Shown here in pieces: positions 12,801 to 23,200 of a stretch of 64,000 nt of DNA. The stretch's first letter is position 1; each line of letters begins with the position of its first letter. The DNA lies in assembly GCA_050084515.1 (NCBI GenBank), contig CM114271.1, forward strand, positions 54,622,001 through 54,686,000, given 5' to 3'. The notes below the pieces were generated by a model. The model saw nothing but the letters and a program-made list of their open reading frames with translations. It was not told the origin of the DNA and did not search any database. Both the position numbers and the translations under genes were made by a program. Source of the stretch: Blasia pusilla (lineage: Eukaryota; Marchantiophyta; Marchantiopsida; Blasiales).

Positions 12801-13727
12801 CATTGTTCTCTTTAATTTCCTTTCTTAGTTACATGCGGCTTATCTTGGCTCCAATCTTCTTAAGTAGATGCCTATTTTGTGATAATTTTAGAGCTACTCT
12901 GTTTGAAAAGGAGATGGGGAAATCCATTAAAAGTAGAGGGGCGAGGACACTCATAGAGTTAGATAACATCATGATCACACTCCATCGGTGGCAATGAACA
13001 AAAAGGGCAACCCCCTTAAATCTAATCTCATCAAAAATAGAAACAATATCAACAACAACTAAAGAAACATGATTATCAATGAAAGGGCCTCTAGTTGTGG
13101 TGTCTTCCACAACTCGAGCCCATTGGTTTGGGCTCGTTGCAAAACCACATAAACATTTTTTCTACAATAAAAAAATGCAAAAGCTAAAGAAAAATTGTTT
13201 CTCAAGTGGCTAAGATGGGCACACTCAATAAGGGAAAAAAAATTCAACATCTCGCCCATAGGTTCATACATCTGAATAGCTAATAGGACGAAGTGATATC
13301 CTTTGTGAAAATGACTATAAAATTGAGTCTTCTTTCATATTATTGTAGCTTCTTCTAGGAATCTCCCTTACAACCATGTGTATCCAAAATGGATCTCACA
13401 TGAGATTTACAACAATGCGGTCGACCACCATAACATCAATCTTCTATGCCATATACAGTTCTTAAAAAACGAGGGAATGTTACAAGAAGTAGTATCGATC
13501 TTATGAGAAATAAAAAATATGATATCCCACAAAAAATCATGAGTGGTTATCCTCTTATCCCCAACTACACGAGATTTCATGTGAACACCAAGACACTAGG
13601 CTTTGAAGACACTCATAGTATGTTAAACAAACAATAATTGGTTGGGGGAGGCCTAGCTAAAAGTACATCATTATGGTAAAAGTGAATGGCAAGATCCATA
13701 ATGAAAAATCAAGGGGGAGACCACCAT
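6841..13727. other. AT-rich intergenic stretch without recognised genes
   Basis: About 6.9 kb of AT-rich DNA in which I recognise no intact gene. The longest reading frames are below 100 codons and show no family motifs. A frame at 8059-8133 (containing DLDDAKMEEERRRN) and its continuation to about 8320 looks faintly protein-like and could be the end of a decayed transposase, but I cannot assign it. Short purine runs occur (for example GAGAGA at 10550-10564). Confidence 0.5.
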
Positions 13728-14060
13728 GGTTGCACGGAAATGGATATGCCCAATAGGTCCCATGCTTGGGTATTTTCAATATCTCGATGGCGCGTGTGGG
13801 CTCAATATGCAAAAATGGGGTGCGGGCTCAGATTGCGGGAGGCGGGAAAACATCAGCCCGCACGTAATCCACACCGGCCCGCCCTAAGCTTGTGTTGGCT
13901 CGCGCTAGGGTTTCACAAAGCCGGCCCTATAGGCCTAGTTGTGGGCTTGCCACGGGCCAATGCAGGCTTAGGGCGGGCTCCAAAATAGGCGACGGGTTCT
14001 TAGACTCGGTGCGCACTGGCAGAGCCGTGGTCTACATTGTAGGCAACCCTCGTTTGACAA
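13728..14060. repeat. GC-rich element of the GGTTGCAYGGAAA family
   Basis: The block begins GGTTGCACGGAAATGGATATG, close to the ends of the elements at 20758 and 46936, and is followed by GC-rich sequence full of GGGCTC, GCCCGC and CGGGCC words in otherwise AT-rich surroundings. A possible opposite end is GTAGGCAACC near 14037-14046, but the inverted match is poor, so the right boundary is uncertain. The 100-residue frame at 13686-13988 is low-complexity translation of this repeat and not a gene. Confidence 0.45.
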
Positions 14061-14160
14061 ACTGCTCACAAACATGATAGATTATTAGCCCAAGATGCCT
14101 AATTGGCCTATTGCATATATTTCCCTATGGAAGTCAGACATGGTAAAAGCTGACCAAGGG

Positions 14161-14203
14161 GTCTATTAGGATGATCCGCTGCACTGGGACTGAGATACGG
14201 CCG
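14161..14203 (+). pseudogene. Fragment of bacterial-type (organellar) small-subunit rRNA
   Basis: The segment contains TTAGGATGATC and then CACTGGGACTGAGATACGGCC (14182-14202), preceded by a GTCT-type block. In 16S-type rRNA the same order occurs as GTCTGAGAGGATGATC, a short gap, then CACTGGGACTGAGACACGGCC. The match is lost right after GGCC. A nuclear copy of a plastid or mitochondrial rRNA piece is the simplest reading. It is far too short to be a gene. Confidence 0.55.
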
Positions 14204-15234
14204 TACTTATTCTCCCGACCCAAGACAATGTGAATATTTTAAAAAAAAAATTTGGCTATATTTCATGATTTCTTTTCTTGGTCATGAACTTTAAACTTTA
14301 TCTTCGCCAGAGTTCTCTTTTGTCCGCATGCTAATATGACCAAATTTTGAGAACTTGTAGATAAATATAGAGAATTATTACTATGTAATCCTCATCGCTA
14401 ATGACACCTCAAGGGCTGAAGGCCGAAAATGGCTTAACGATTTCCACACATGATATTGGGAAGAAGCACCGAAGGCCAAAAATGGATGGTTCGCATACAA
14501 CATTGGTAAGAAGGACACAAGACTCAAGGGAGAGGCACAAAGTGCTTGAACCTTCCTTCTACAAGCCCAAGCCTAATCCAACAATATGGCTTGAGTGAAC
14601 AAATCAAGAACTGAGCATTACCAAAGTGGCTATACATACCAATCTCTTTACGGATCTATATGCTCTGATTGGAATTTGTGTCTTTCATTGACATGTTTTA
14701 GTTCCCCCAACCCCTTTTTTGTCACACAAAAAAGTGACCTTTGGGGGGGGGGGGGAGGAGGAGAAAAGCAAAAAGGTTTTTAGATCTTGTATTGCATTTT
14801 ATGAAGTCTTGTTGCACGCCACTACGTGCTATATAAAGACTGCTTCTTGTATTACTTCAGACTTCTGTGACGCTGGGGCTTTTTATTTGACAGCCTACGG
14901 TTTTAGCTGCATGTGGCTATTTAAATAGAAACATTGGACACAATTCTTTTTACTTGGGCCGCATTGTTCAAAATATCGGATTTCCAATCCATTGTAACGA
15001 TTGGATTTTTTTATTAAACATATAAGTGACTATTTTTTAACTTCGTATGTGGTAAGAGAATGTCAATGCATTAATGGAGATGTATTCTTAAAATAAGTTT
15101 AAATGAGGATTTTCCCTTAACATTCTTAAAGGGATTATAGTTTTAGTCTATTGTGTTTGCACTGTCATAAAACATGAGATCTTCATTTACCATAGCCTCC
15201 ATAATATGTGAGTTAGTTAAATATCCTTCTTATT

Positions 15235-15268
<34 letters not shown>

Positions 15269-15888
15269 TATATATATATATGATTTAGCCGGATTCTTGA
15301 GAAAATACATTTAAATTTTATTTTTTTGTGGATGAAGGAACATAAAAACTGTATTAATGCCAATTTTTTTGATGTTAAAATTAGTTTGCTCTTGAAGATG
15401 TCATATTTTGGTTATTATCAACTTGAATTTTCTAATTAAAAATTTAATATTCTTAATTTTAAGATATTAAATTAATTTTGAATATTTAATGCATGAACAA
15501 ATATATATGACTCGTTCTATTGCATAATATTTACTACTAGATTACTATTTTTTTCATTATAACTTTATGGATTTGTTAACATGCGTGTTGTGCTTGTAAA
15601 AAGCAAGTCTCTTTCCCCTTCCTACTATTTTTTAGCATGGTATCTATTTATCCGATTAAAAAAATACAAATATTTTTGTAATTAAACTTATTTGTGTAAA
15701 TTTAATTAAAAATATCCCAACTCTTGTCATTATTATAATACATGGCTTATTTAATAGGATCATTTTCACATATATAATCTTCATTATTTCAATTAAATTC
15801 TTATTTAAATTATAATTTGGTTTAAATTATCATATATTCTATTCATTAATATGGAATGTAGCCACAAACTTCATTTCCATGAGAGGTA
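14204..15888. other. AT-rich stretch without recognised genes
   Basis: No coding similarity was seen. It contains a run of 13 G (14743-14755) and a compound microsatellite at 15239-15282. Reading frames here are under 70 codons. Confidence 0.5.
15239..15282. repeat. Compound (GA)n(TA)n microsatellite
   Basis: A GA run of about 29 bp passes directly into a TA run of about 15 bp. Confidence 0.9.
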
Positions 15889-15893
15889 ACATA

Positions 15894-16036
15894 TGTTGGA
15901 TTCTCAACATCCACTTCTCTAAGCACCATGAATCTGATCGGCCCCCTTGTATGAGGAGAAGCCTAGATTGATGGTTCCGACTTAGACGTCGAATGAGTCA
16001 TAGTAATATGACGTAGGTGGTTTTAGGAGTAGCGTT
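15894..16036 (+). repeat. Copia 5' LTR, first 143 bp only
   Basis: This matches 19866-20008 of the 3' LTR without gaps, with five single-base differences by eye. It stops after GGAGTAGCGTT, where the two LTRs diverge completely. The remaining 245 bp or so of this LTR are deleted. Confidence 0.92.
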
Positions 16037-16049
16037 ACTAGGTTTATCT

Positions 16050-16098
16050 AACCCTATATTGCATCAGGGTGCGGGGCACCCTGATGCAATGTAGGGTT
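16050..16098. repeat. 23-bp near-perfect hairpin at the copia deletion junction
   Basis: The left arm 16050-16072 (AACCCTATATTGCATCAGG...) pairs with the right arm 16076-16098 across a GGG loop. All 23 positions pair, one of them as a G-T wobble. The hairpin sits exactly between the cut 5' LTR and the remaining gag frame. The right arm runs into the gag reading frame, so the left arm may be an inverted copy of it made when the deletion arose. Confidence 0.85.
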
Positions 16099-16878
16099 AA
16101 AAAAATTTTGAATGCTCTATATGCGATTGTCACAAATGTAACTGATTCTGTCATGACTCTCATTCAACATACAACCACTGTTGCTGAGGCGTGGAACATT
16201 TTGAAGAATCAGTATGAAACGAGGAATGAGACTCGGATTCAGAATCTGGAGAATCAGCTTACGTCCGAGAAATTTTCAGAAGGAGAAAGCGCGGAGCAAT
16301 TTTTGACAAGGATCAAGAATCTTCAAGATCAGATGGCGTCCGTAGGAATTTAAAAGTCTAGCGAAGATTTGGCGCGTCGATGCATAAGGATTTTGCCTCC
16401 AAGGTATGAGAGTTTGGTCACTGCACTGAATACTCAAGTAAGACCCACGCCGCTTACTTTTGAACAATTTAGTGCAATGTTGGTAGAAGAGGAAATGCGC
16501 TTCAAAGCAAGAGAGGGAAGTGATGCAGCATTTACTGCCAACGTACAGAGAGGTAGAAATCAGGATTACAGTTCAAATGTCAAGAAGAAATTTCCAAGAA
16601 AAGCCTTCAAATGCTTTTATTGTGGTAAGCTAGGTCATCTTATCAAAGATTGTAGAAAGAGGAGTCAGGATGAAAAGAACGGTTGTTTAAGACCTAAGAA
16701 GGATTTTGGAAATTCTGTAGAACTAGGAGAACATGAAGTAGATGCTTGGGTAGCAATAGAAGAATTTTGCACACAGGTAGAACATTCCACTAAGTCAAAG
16801 AGTGAAGATGCATGGGTGCTCGATAGTGGAGCATCTAGGCATATGACCAATCATAAGGATTGGTATAGCTCCTTCTGA
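16069..16878 (+). pseudogene. Copia gag and start of protease (broken)
   Basis: This is the capsid protein (gag) and the start of the aspartic protease. The frame from 16069 reads NALYAIVTNVTDSVMTLIQ, TTVAEAWNILKNQYETRNE and EQFLTRIKNLQDQMASVGI, hits a stop at 16351-16353, and continues in the same frame. It then shows LPPRYESLVTALNTQ, the CCHC zinc knuckle CFYCGKLGHLIKDC (C-x2-C-x4-H-x4-C) that binds element RNA, and the protease active-site box LDSGASRHMT, ending at a stop at 16876-16878. The N-terminus of gag is missing because of the upstream deletion. The next pol segment is in another frame. Confidence 0.88.
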
Positions 16879-16994
16879 CCTCTCAGAGCCCATCGTTATT
16901 CTTGTTAGGAATAATGCAAAGTGCCTTGTAGAAGGGAAAGGCACAATTTCTTTAGTCTCACAAAAGGAGATGAAAAGAAGTTAACGATGTCTTT

Positions 16995-18064
16995 ATGACG
17001 TGCGAGTTTAAGCGAAATTTGCTTTCAGTGGCAGTATTATGTGATCGTGACCTAGAAGTTCGTTTGAAGAAAACTGGAGCAATCATTGAGAATGCCAATA
17101 GGAAAGTAGTGGGTGAAGGTATACGACGTGGAAATATCTACGAGTTGTATGCTTTCACGACAAGTGTAGGTACAGATCTTAATAGCAGTAAGTTGTGGCA
17201 TGAAAGATTAGGTCACCTAAGCTTTCCAACAATTTTTGGAGTGTCGGATACTTGTGAAGCTTGTATGATAGACAAGCAACACCGACAACCATTTCCACAA
17301 GAGTCCAACAATAGAGCAAAGGCTCCTATAGAGTTGATATATGCTGACCTCTGTGGTAAAATGAGAACAGTGGTTCTTCCTACTTCTTTTTAGTTGTCGA
17401 CGATTATAGTAGGAAGATGTGGGTATATTTCCTTCGTGATAAGGCAAGTGCTTTTGGAAAATTTAAAGTATGGCACAAGCTGGTTGAGAATGAGATAGGA
17501 AAGAAGGTACAAAAGCTTTGCACCGATCGAGTAGGAGAATTCTTATCAATAGAATTCAACAAATATTTGGGGGAGCACGGAATCAAGCGACAGTTAACCA
17601 CGGCATATACACCACAACAAAATGGAGTTTTTGAGCGTCGAAACCGTACAGTGGTGGAGATGGCAAGATGTATGATAAAAGCAAAAGGTTTGACATAAGG
17701 ATTTTGGGCTGAAGCCGTTAATACTACCGTATACATTCTAAATAGAAGTGCTACCAAGTCAGTGCAAGGCATGACTCCTTATCAATCATACTCAGGTAAG
17801 GTACCATCAGTCCAACATTTCAGGACTTTTGGTAGTGAGTATTTTGTACATATTCCTGAAGCATCTAGGACCAAGCTGGAGTCCAAGAGCAGGAAGTGCA
17901 CCTTTATGGGATACAGTGATGAGTCTAAAGCTTATAGCCTTTGGTGTCTTGAGGAAAAGAAGATGCTTGTGAGTCGTGATGTGGTGTTCCAAGAACAGCC
18001 TCGTCGAGTGGCGGATATTAGTGGTCCGTCCACATTATCATCAAACGAAGAGATAACCCACTAG
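16995..18064 (+). pseudogene. Copia integrase (broken)
   Basis: The gag-pre-integrase segment begins in one frame (LWHERLGHLSFPTI, CEACMIDKQHRQPFP, IYADLCGKM with the first catalytic Asp). The frame changes near 17385-17400 and continues as DDYSRKMWVYFLRDKASAF, LCTDRVGEFLS (second Asp), TPQQNGVFERRNRTVVEMAR (catalytic Glu) and FWAEAVNTTVYILNRS. Stops lie at 17696-17698 and 18062-18064. The three catalytic acidic residues are still present even though the frame is broken. The C-terminal part (FGSEYFVHIPEASRTKLESK, FMGYSDESKAYSLW) is typical of copia integrases. Confidence 0.9.
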
Positions 18065-19836
18065 AGCACATCACCAATATTTACACCAGATCATCAAGAA
18101 GAAGAATTTGGTGATGATTTCAAAGAGCAATCTGCTCTTCCACTACGGTCGTTATACCCTAAGTGGATAAAGCAGCTCTTGGATGGTAAGGATCCACCAG
18201 CAATTGATGAAGTTGTTACACATCCAAGGAGATCCAAGAGACTAGAGGAGCAGAATAGAGCTTCCGCACATCTTGTCAACATGGCCTTGATGACAGAGGT
18301 CTTGAAGGTGGAAGAGCCATCATGCTTGGATGAGGCCCTTGCTCATCCTCAATGGAGAGATGCCATGCAGATGGAGATGGACGCTATTCAGAGAAATGAA
18401 ACTTGGACTTTGGCTGAAAAGCCAAAAGACATGAAGATAATACGCACCAAGTGGGTGTACAAGACCAAGTACAAGTCGGACGGTACATTGTATAAATTCA
18501 AAGCGAGGTTGGTTAGACAAGGATGCTCACAAATCGAAGGTTTTGACTACTATGAGACTTTTGCTCCTACTGCAAGGATGACAACCATTCGAATTGTTCT
18601 AGCGGTTGCAGGAACAAGATGTTGGCCTGTATTCCAATACGATGTGAAGTCTGCCTTTCTGAACGGGAGTCTCAAGGAGGAGGTATATGTTTCTCGACCA
18701 CCAGGTTTTGAGACACCCGGATCAGAAGAGAAAGTTTGTTTACTTCATCGAGCATTGTATAGGTTGAAGCAAGTCCCAAGGGTATGGTATCAACGAATAG
18801 ATACATTCTTTCGTGAGAAGGGTCTCATCAAGAGTCCGTCAGAAGCAAATTTGTATGTGTTTTGCGAAGATAGGATGTATGTGTTGATAGTCCTGTATGT
18901 GGATGATCTTATCATCACAGGAGACCACAGTAAGAAAATAGAGGAAATGAAGGGAGTGTTGAAATCTGAGTTTGAAATGTCAGATTTAGGTCTTCTGCAC
19001 TACTTTATAGGCTGGAAATTTGGGAACAGTCAGATTCTATTTTTCTCTCTTAGCAGAAGTATGCTAGAGAAATCTTGAAGGCATTTGGGATGACCGAGTG
19101 TAAGGCAATGGTCTCGCCAATGGAGGTAGAGTTGAAACTCTCGATGGAGGATGTTTCACCATTGGTAGATGAAAAGTTGTACAGAAAGCTTGTAGGGTGT
19201 TTGATATTTTTGTGTAACACTAGACCAGACATTAGCTTCGCTCTGGGAGTGTTGAGTAGGTTCTCAACTAAGCCTTGTGAGAACCATTGGAAGGCAGGGA
19301 TGCGTGTGTTGAAATACATCAAAGGCACTATCGAGTACGGCATCACCTATGGAGCATGGACGGAAATGACAGGTTTTTGTGACTCGGATTGGGCAAGAGA
19401 TTCAGATTCTCGAAGACCGGTTTGGGGTTATTGCTTCTTGGTAGGATCAGGTGTGGTGTCATGGGTCAACAAGAAGCAACCTACAGTGGCTCTTTCTTCT
19501 ACCGAGGCAGAGTACAAGGCCGCTTGTTATGCTTCTTGTGAAGCAGTATGGTTGAGATGGATATTGGAGGACATAGGAGAAGCACAAAAAAATGCTACTG
19601 TAATGTGGTGTGACATTCAGAGTTTCATTTCCATAGCACATAATCCTGTGTTTCATGCTCGTACGAAGCACATAGAGATCCTGTATTACTTTGTTCGTGA
19701 ATTGATCGAGAGAGGGGTTTTGAAGTTAGTTTATTGTTCAACAGAGGATAACCGTGCGGACATCTTCACGAAAGCTTTGAGCGGAGATCAGCTTCACCGA
19801 CATCTGAAGGGTCTTGGCATAGGTCCAAGACAGTAG
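18065..19836 (+). pseudogene. Copia reverse transcriptase and RNase H (broken)
   Basis: The reverse transcriptase frame runs from about 18179 and shows ALAHPQWRDAMQMEMDAIQR, KWVYKTKYKSDGTLYKFKAR, FAPTARMTTIRIVLAVA, FQYDVKSAFLNGSLKEEVY, LYRLKQVPRVWYQRIDTFF and an intact YVDD active-site box in VLYVDDLIITGD. The frame changes near 19010-19020 and a stop occurs near 19052. The RNase H part then reads KLVGCLIFLCNTRPDISFAL, DSDWARDSDSRRPVWGYCF, ALSSTEAEYKAACYASCEAV and ADIFTKALSGDQ, ending at a stop at 19834-19836. It is the best preserved part of the element. Confidence 0.93.
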
Positions 19837-19856
19837 TCCACTTGAGAGTGGATATT

Positions 19857-19865
19857 GAGAGGGGG
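19857..19865 (+). promoter_or_regulatory. Copia polypurine tract
   Basis: GAGAGGGGG lies directly before the 3' LTR start at 19866. This is the position and composition of the primer for plus-strand DNA synthesis in LTR retrotransposons. Confidence 0.85.
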
Positions 19866-20253
19866 TGTTGGATTCTCAACATCCACTTCTCTAAGCACCA
19901 TGAATCTGGTCGGCCCCCTTGTATGAGGAGAAGCCTAGATTGATGGTTCCGACTTAGGCGTCGAAGGAGTCATAGTAATATGACATAGGTGTTTTTAGGA
20001 GTAGCGTTTTTGCTGGGGGCGCAGCCCCCAGGAATTTTAATAGAAACGAAGAAAATTAGGTAAAAACCCTAGTTTTCCCGAGTAGTCAAATAGTTAGGAG
20101 TCGGAGCGGTAGCGCATTCTCGTATATGTCGAGTTATCTCCATGTTCAGGTTCCATCGAAGCTCTTTTATGAGCGCACGGACGGAGTAGGCCACTTTGTA
20201 TCTCTAAGTTTTGTAAAGATTTCAGTGATTTCGTCACTTTCTGTTTTCTCACA
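19866..20253 (+). repeat. Copia 3' LTR (388 bp)
   Basis: It starts TGTTGG and ends CTCACA, the TG...CA form, and is followed by ACATA, the same 5 bp that precede the 5' LTR. Inside is a GC-rich hairpin, CTGGGGGC (20013-20020) pairing with GCCCCCAG (20024-20031). No TATA box was identified with confidence. Confidence 0.85.
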
Positions 20254-20258
20254 ACATA

Positions 20259-23200
20259 AAAGCCCATCTGTCCCCTTTAAAAAAAAAATTCATCCCTTTT
20301 CTGCATTGCTTTCCTCCCATGATAATCATTAGTCCCTCCTGTTAGAAATAGTAAATGCAACTGAGAATGCATATGAAATTTACCAACATCCCATTAATGG
20401 ATGTTAGGTTTTTAGTATTATTGACACTCTTATTTAAAAAACGAAAAAGTCAACCATTACGTATTTTCATTTAAATTTATTTCAAATTTATAAAATTCAA
20501 GAAGTCGTAATTACACTATGAACCTTCAAATATTTTGAAAAGATGTATCTATATTCATTAAAATTTCCCTCCTTTTAACTACAATCATTATATATAAAGA
20601 TGTATCTACCACGTTAGATAATTAACATGAGCAATTATTTTTGTGCATGATATATAACTTTCCACTTTCAGAATAATCTAGGGTTTTTTTTTATGAAACA
20701 AATGTTTCATTTCCAACCTCCCTTCTTCTAATCTAAAGATAAAAATCAGTATTAAGCAAGGTTGCACGGAAACAGACATGTCCACTAACATGCCGCGCGC
20801 GTATCTGGGCCCGCATTCGGGCTCGTAGCGTAAATTTAGGGCTGGCCGAGCTTGGACCGGGCGAAAGCTAGCTTAATACACAACTAGATCAACTCATCAA
20901 TAACATATTTTTTATATTGTTGAAGGTAGAAAATATAGTTGCTCTTGCCCAATAATTTTAGAGCAAGTCCATTTTAATAATCCATTACTATTATTGTATA
21001 TTTTATCAAATCATAGATTTCTGTTTATTCTCCTTTATACCCTTATTGGAGAGTGTAGATACCCTTTGCATCAATGAGTATCCACATAAAGAGCTAGACA
21101 TACTTATAATGGAAGATCAAGGAGTTTAAAGGTATACACTCAATGTTGTCAAGAAGACTTTTAACAGAAAAATAGTAATTAAGATTTACAATAGGTCATT
21201 CCAACGGTCTTATACTTAAATAGAATATAGGTGAGATTTATGATTGTTGGAAGTTTCTCTAGAGAGAATGCTATAAATTGTTCTTTGATCAAAATCCTCC
21301 AATATAAGCTCTTAAATTTAATCTAACCATTCAATGATACATTAATTGAACAGAGGTATAATTCTTCATTTAGCAAGTGAAATATGAGCCCCACAAGATC
21401 TCAATTATTTTGGAAATGATAGATATTCCTCCTTATTACATGCCGAATGATCCATCAAGATAGGAGTGTCTGTTTGGAAAAATCCATAGGTCATTATTAG
21501 GACGATCAAAGTTAAACCCCCAAAAAAGTGTTTAAGTGTAGTTTCGAATGAGCTTGCAATTATGTTGGAAACCCCCAAACCTACAAAAGTAATAGACAAG
21601 ATATCTCTTCATGAACCCAAGTCACCATCATTCTTATAAAAACTATTAGTTTTATGAAGTTCATTGATTATTACGAAAATATATAGAACTATCGAAAGAG
21701 GACAACCTATGTAAGAACTCCAAGGTGTGAGGAGAAGTGTAAGGAAATCTTGAAGAAAAAAAAAGCATATTGGAATAAAATCTTGTAAGCAACTCATGGA
21801 TCCTCTAATTGATATGAAAAATAGAACCATTTGTTGTCTTTAAAAAAGACCTCATAAAAAACTTGGATATATGGTCTAAAAAGGCATGTTGGACAGTAAG
21901 GGAAGGCATGATGGAGACTGTAACGCATATTTGTCAGGATGGACTTGAAGGTTTAAGAAAGATAGTTTCTCTACACAATGGATATAACCAATAACATATG
22001 AGAAGTATAATCTATAATGTGAATATCATCATAGATATAAGGATATATTCATCATCATAAATACATTTATTCATAAGAGCAATCCTCCGTGCTTCTCGCT
22101 TATCACAATTTGGTTGAGTTGATGCTCAAAGGCTACGAAAACTATGCAACATAAAAAAGTGGGCATCAATTGGATTTCCTTGACTCATGATGGATATTGA
22201 TTAGATGCTTGTTGGATAATCCTATATCCTACAAAAGAAGTATGACGAGAATAAATAAAGGGTGTTTAATACATATAGAAAAAGAGGGCAAATGGAATAA
22301 TACTCACTAGTTGTTATTATTTCAAGCATAAATTCACAAATATAATCATAAAAGAAACTGAATTTAATACATAGTCACATTGACTTGAATCATAATCTAA
22401 TATCTATGAATATAAAGTTTGGATCATATCCCATGAATAATGATTCACAACTACAAAGGACCCCTCCAAATTGATGCAAAAATATTCAATCGTTGAATTA
22501 TGTATGCAAATTGGAAGCAAGTAAATAGACCAACCGAGAGTCTCTCCATTAGCCAAAGGATAAGCAATATAAGGATTCTTATCTATGGCAAACAAAGGAT
22601 AGTCAATTTATAGCTAATAGCCTATACTTATAATAAAGTAGACGACTAGTTTAAAATTGTGCACATACTTGATGTAGAGAGATAAAATCAATTGTAGAAT
22701 CTTTCGAGATAGAGCAATCATAAAGATGCTAAAAAAAACCATGTTTGATAGCCCATTTGTTGATAAGTAAGATGCATGGAAAAATGTTCTTATGAAAATC
22801 TCTAAGTCTACATCCGTAGTATCATCTTCCACAAAATATGGGATATCATTCCTTGAAAGAGTGTGAACAACTTACAAGATTCATGCTATTTCCATACTTT
22901 GAATTAGAAAGAAAGAGGCCCCAAAGCTCAAGCCACATAAGAAAATCCACCAATTTAACCCATAAGTATACTATTTCAAAGGAGTGGTTATATTGAACAT
23001 CTCTCATCATTAGCGCGATGTGTGGAATGCTAAAGGTATACTTGAAGCAAAGGCTCATTCCAAAGATTGTCCAAATCCCCTACAAAAAATGTTGAATACA
23101 TGAGGCAAATATTCAACACTTATTACATAAAACTATTAAGTGTTCCATTCGTGCGTTGCCGCATGTTACTCATGTTATTTGCTTTCCATAAGATGATATG

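Larger units (their letters stand above)
15889..20258 (+). mobile_element. Ty1/copia retrotransposon with target duplication, 5' LTR shortened
   Basis: A plus-strand copia element with gag zinc knuckle, protease, integrase, reverse transcriptase and RNase H in the order typical of Ty1/copia. It is framed by direct repeats starting TGTTGGATTCTCAAC at 15894 and 19866. The 5-bp sequence ACATA lies just outside both ends (15889-15893 and 20254-20258), which supports one insertion event and defines the 3' LTR as 19866-20253. The 5' LTR keeps only its first 143 bp, and the rest of it, the primer-binding site and the start of gag are missing. Over those 143 bp I count five substitutions against the 3' LTR. 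Stops and frame changes in the coding part show it is dead. Confidence 0.93.

Noticed and set aside
16050-16098. Hairpin as a transcription terminator or riboswitch
   Set aside because: It lies in a eukaryotic retrotransposon at a deletion junction; a fold-back origin is simpler.
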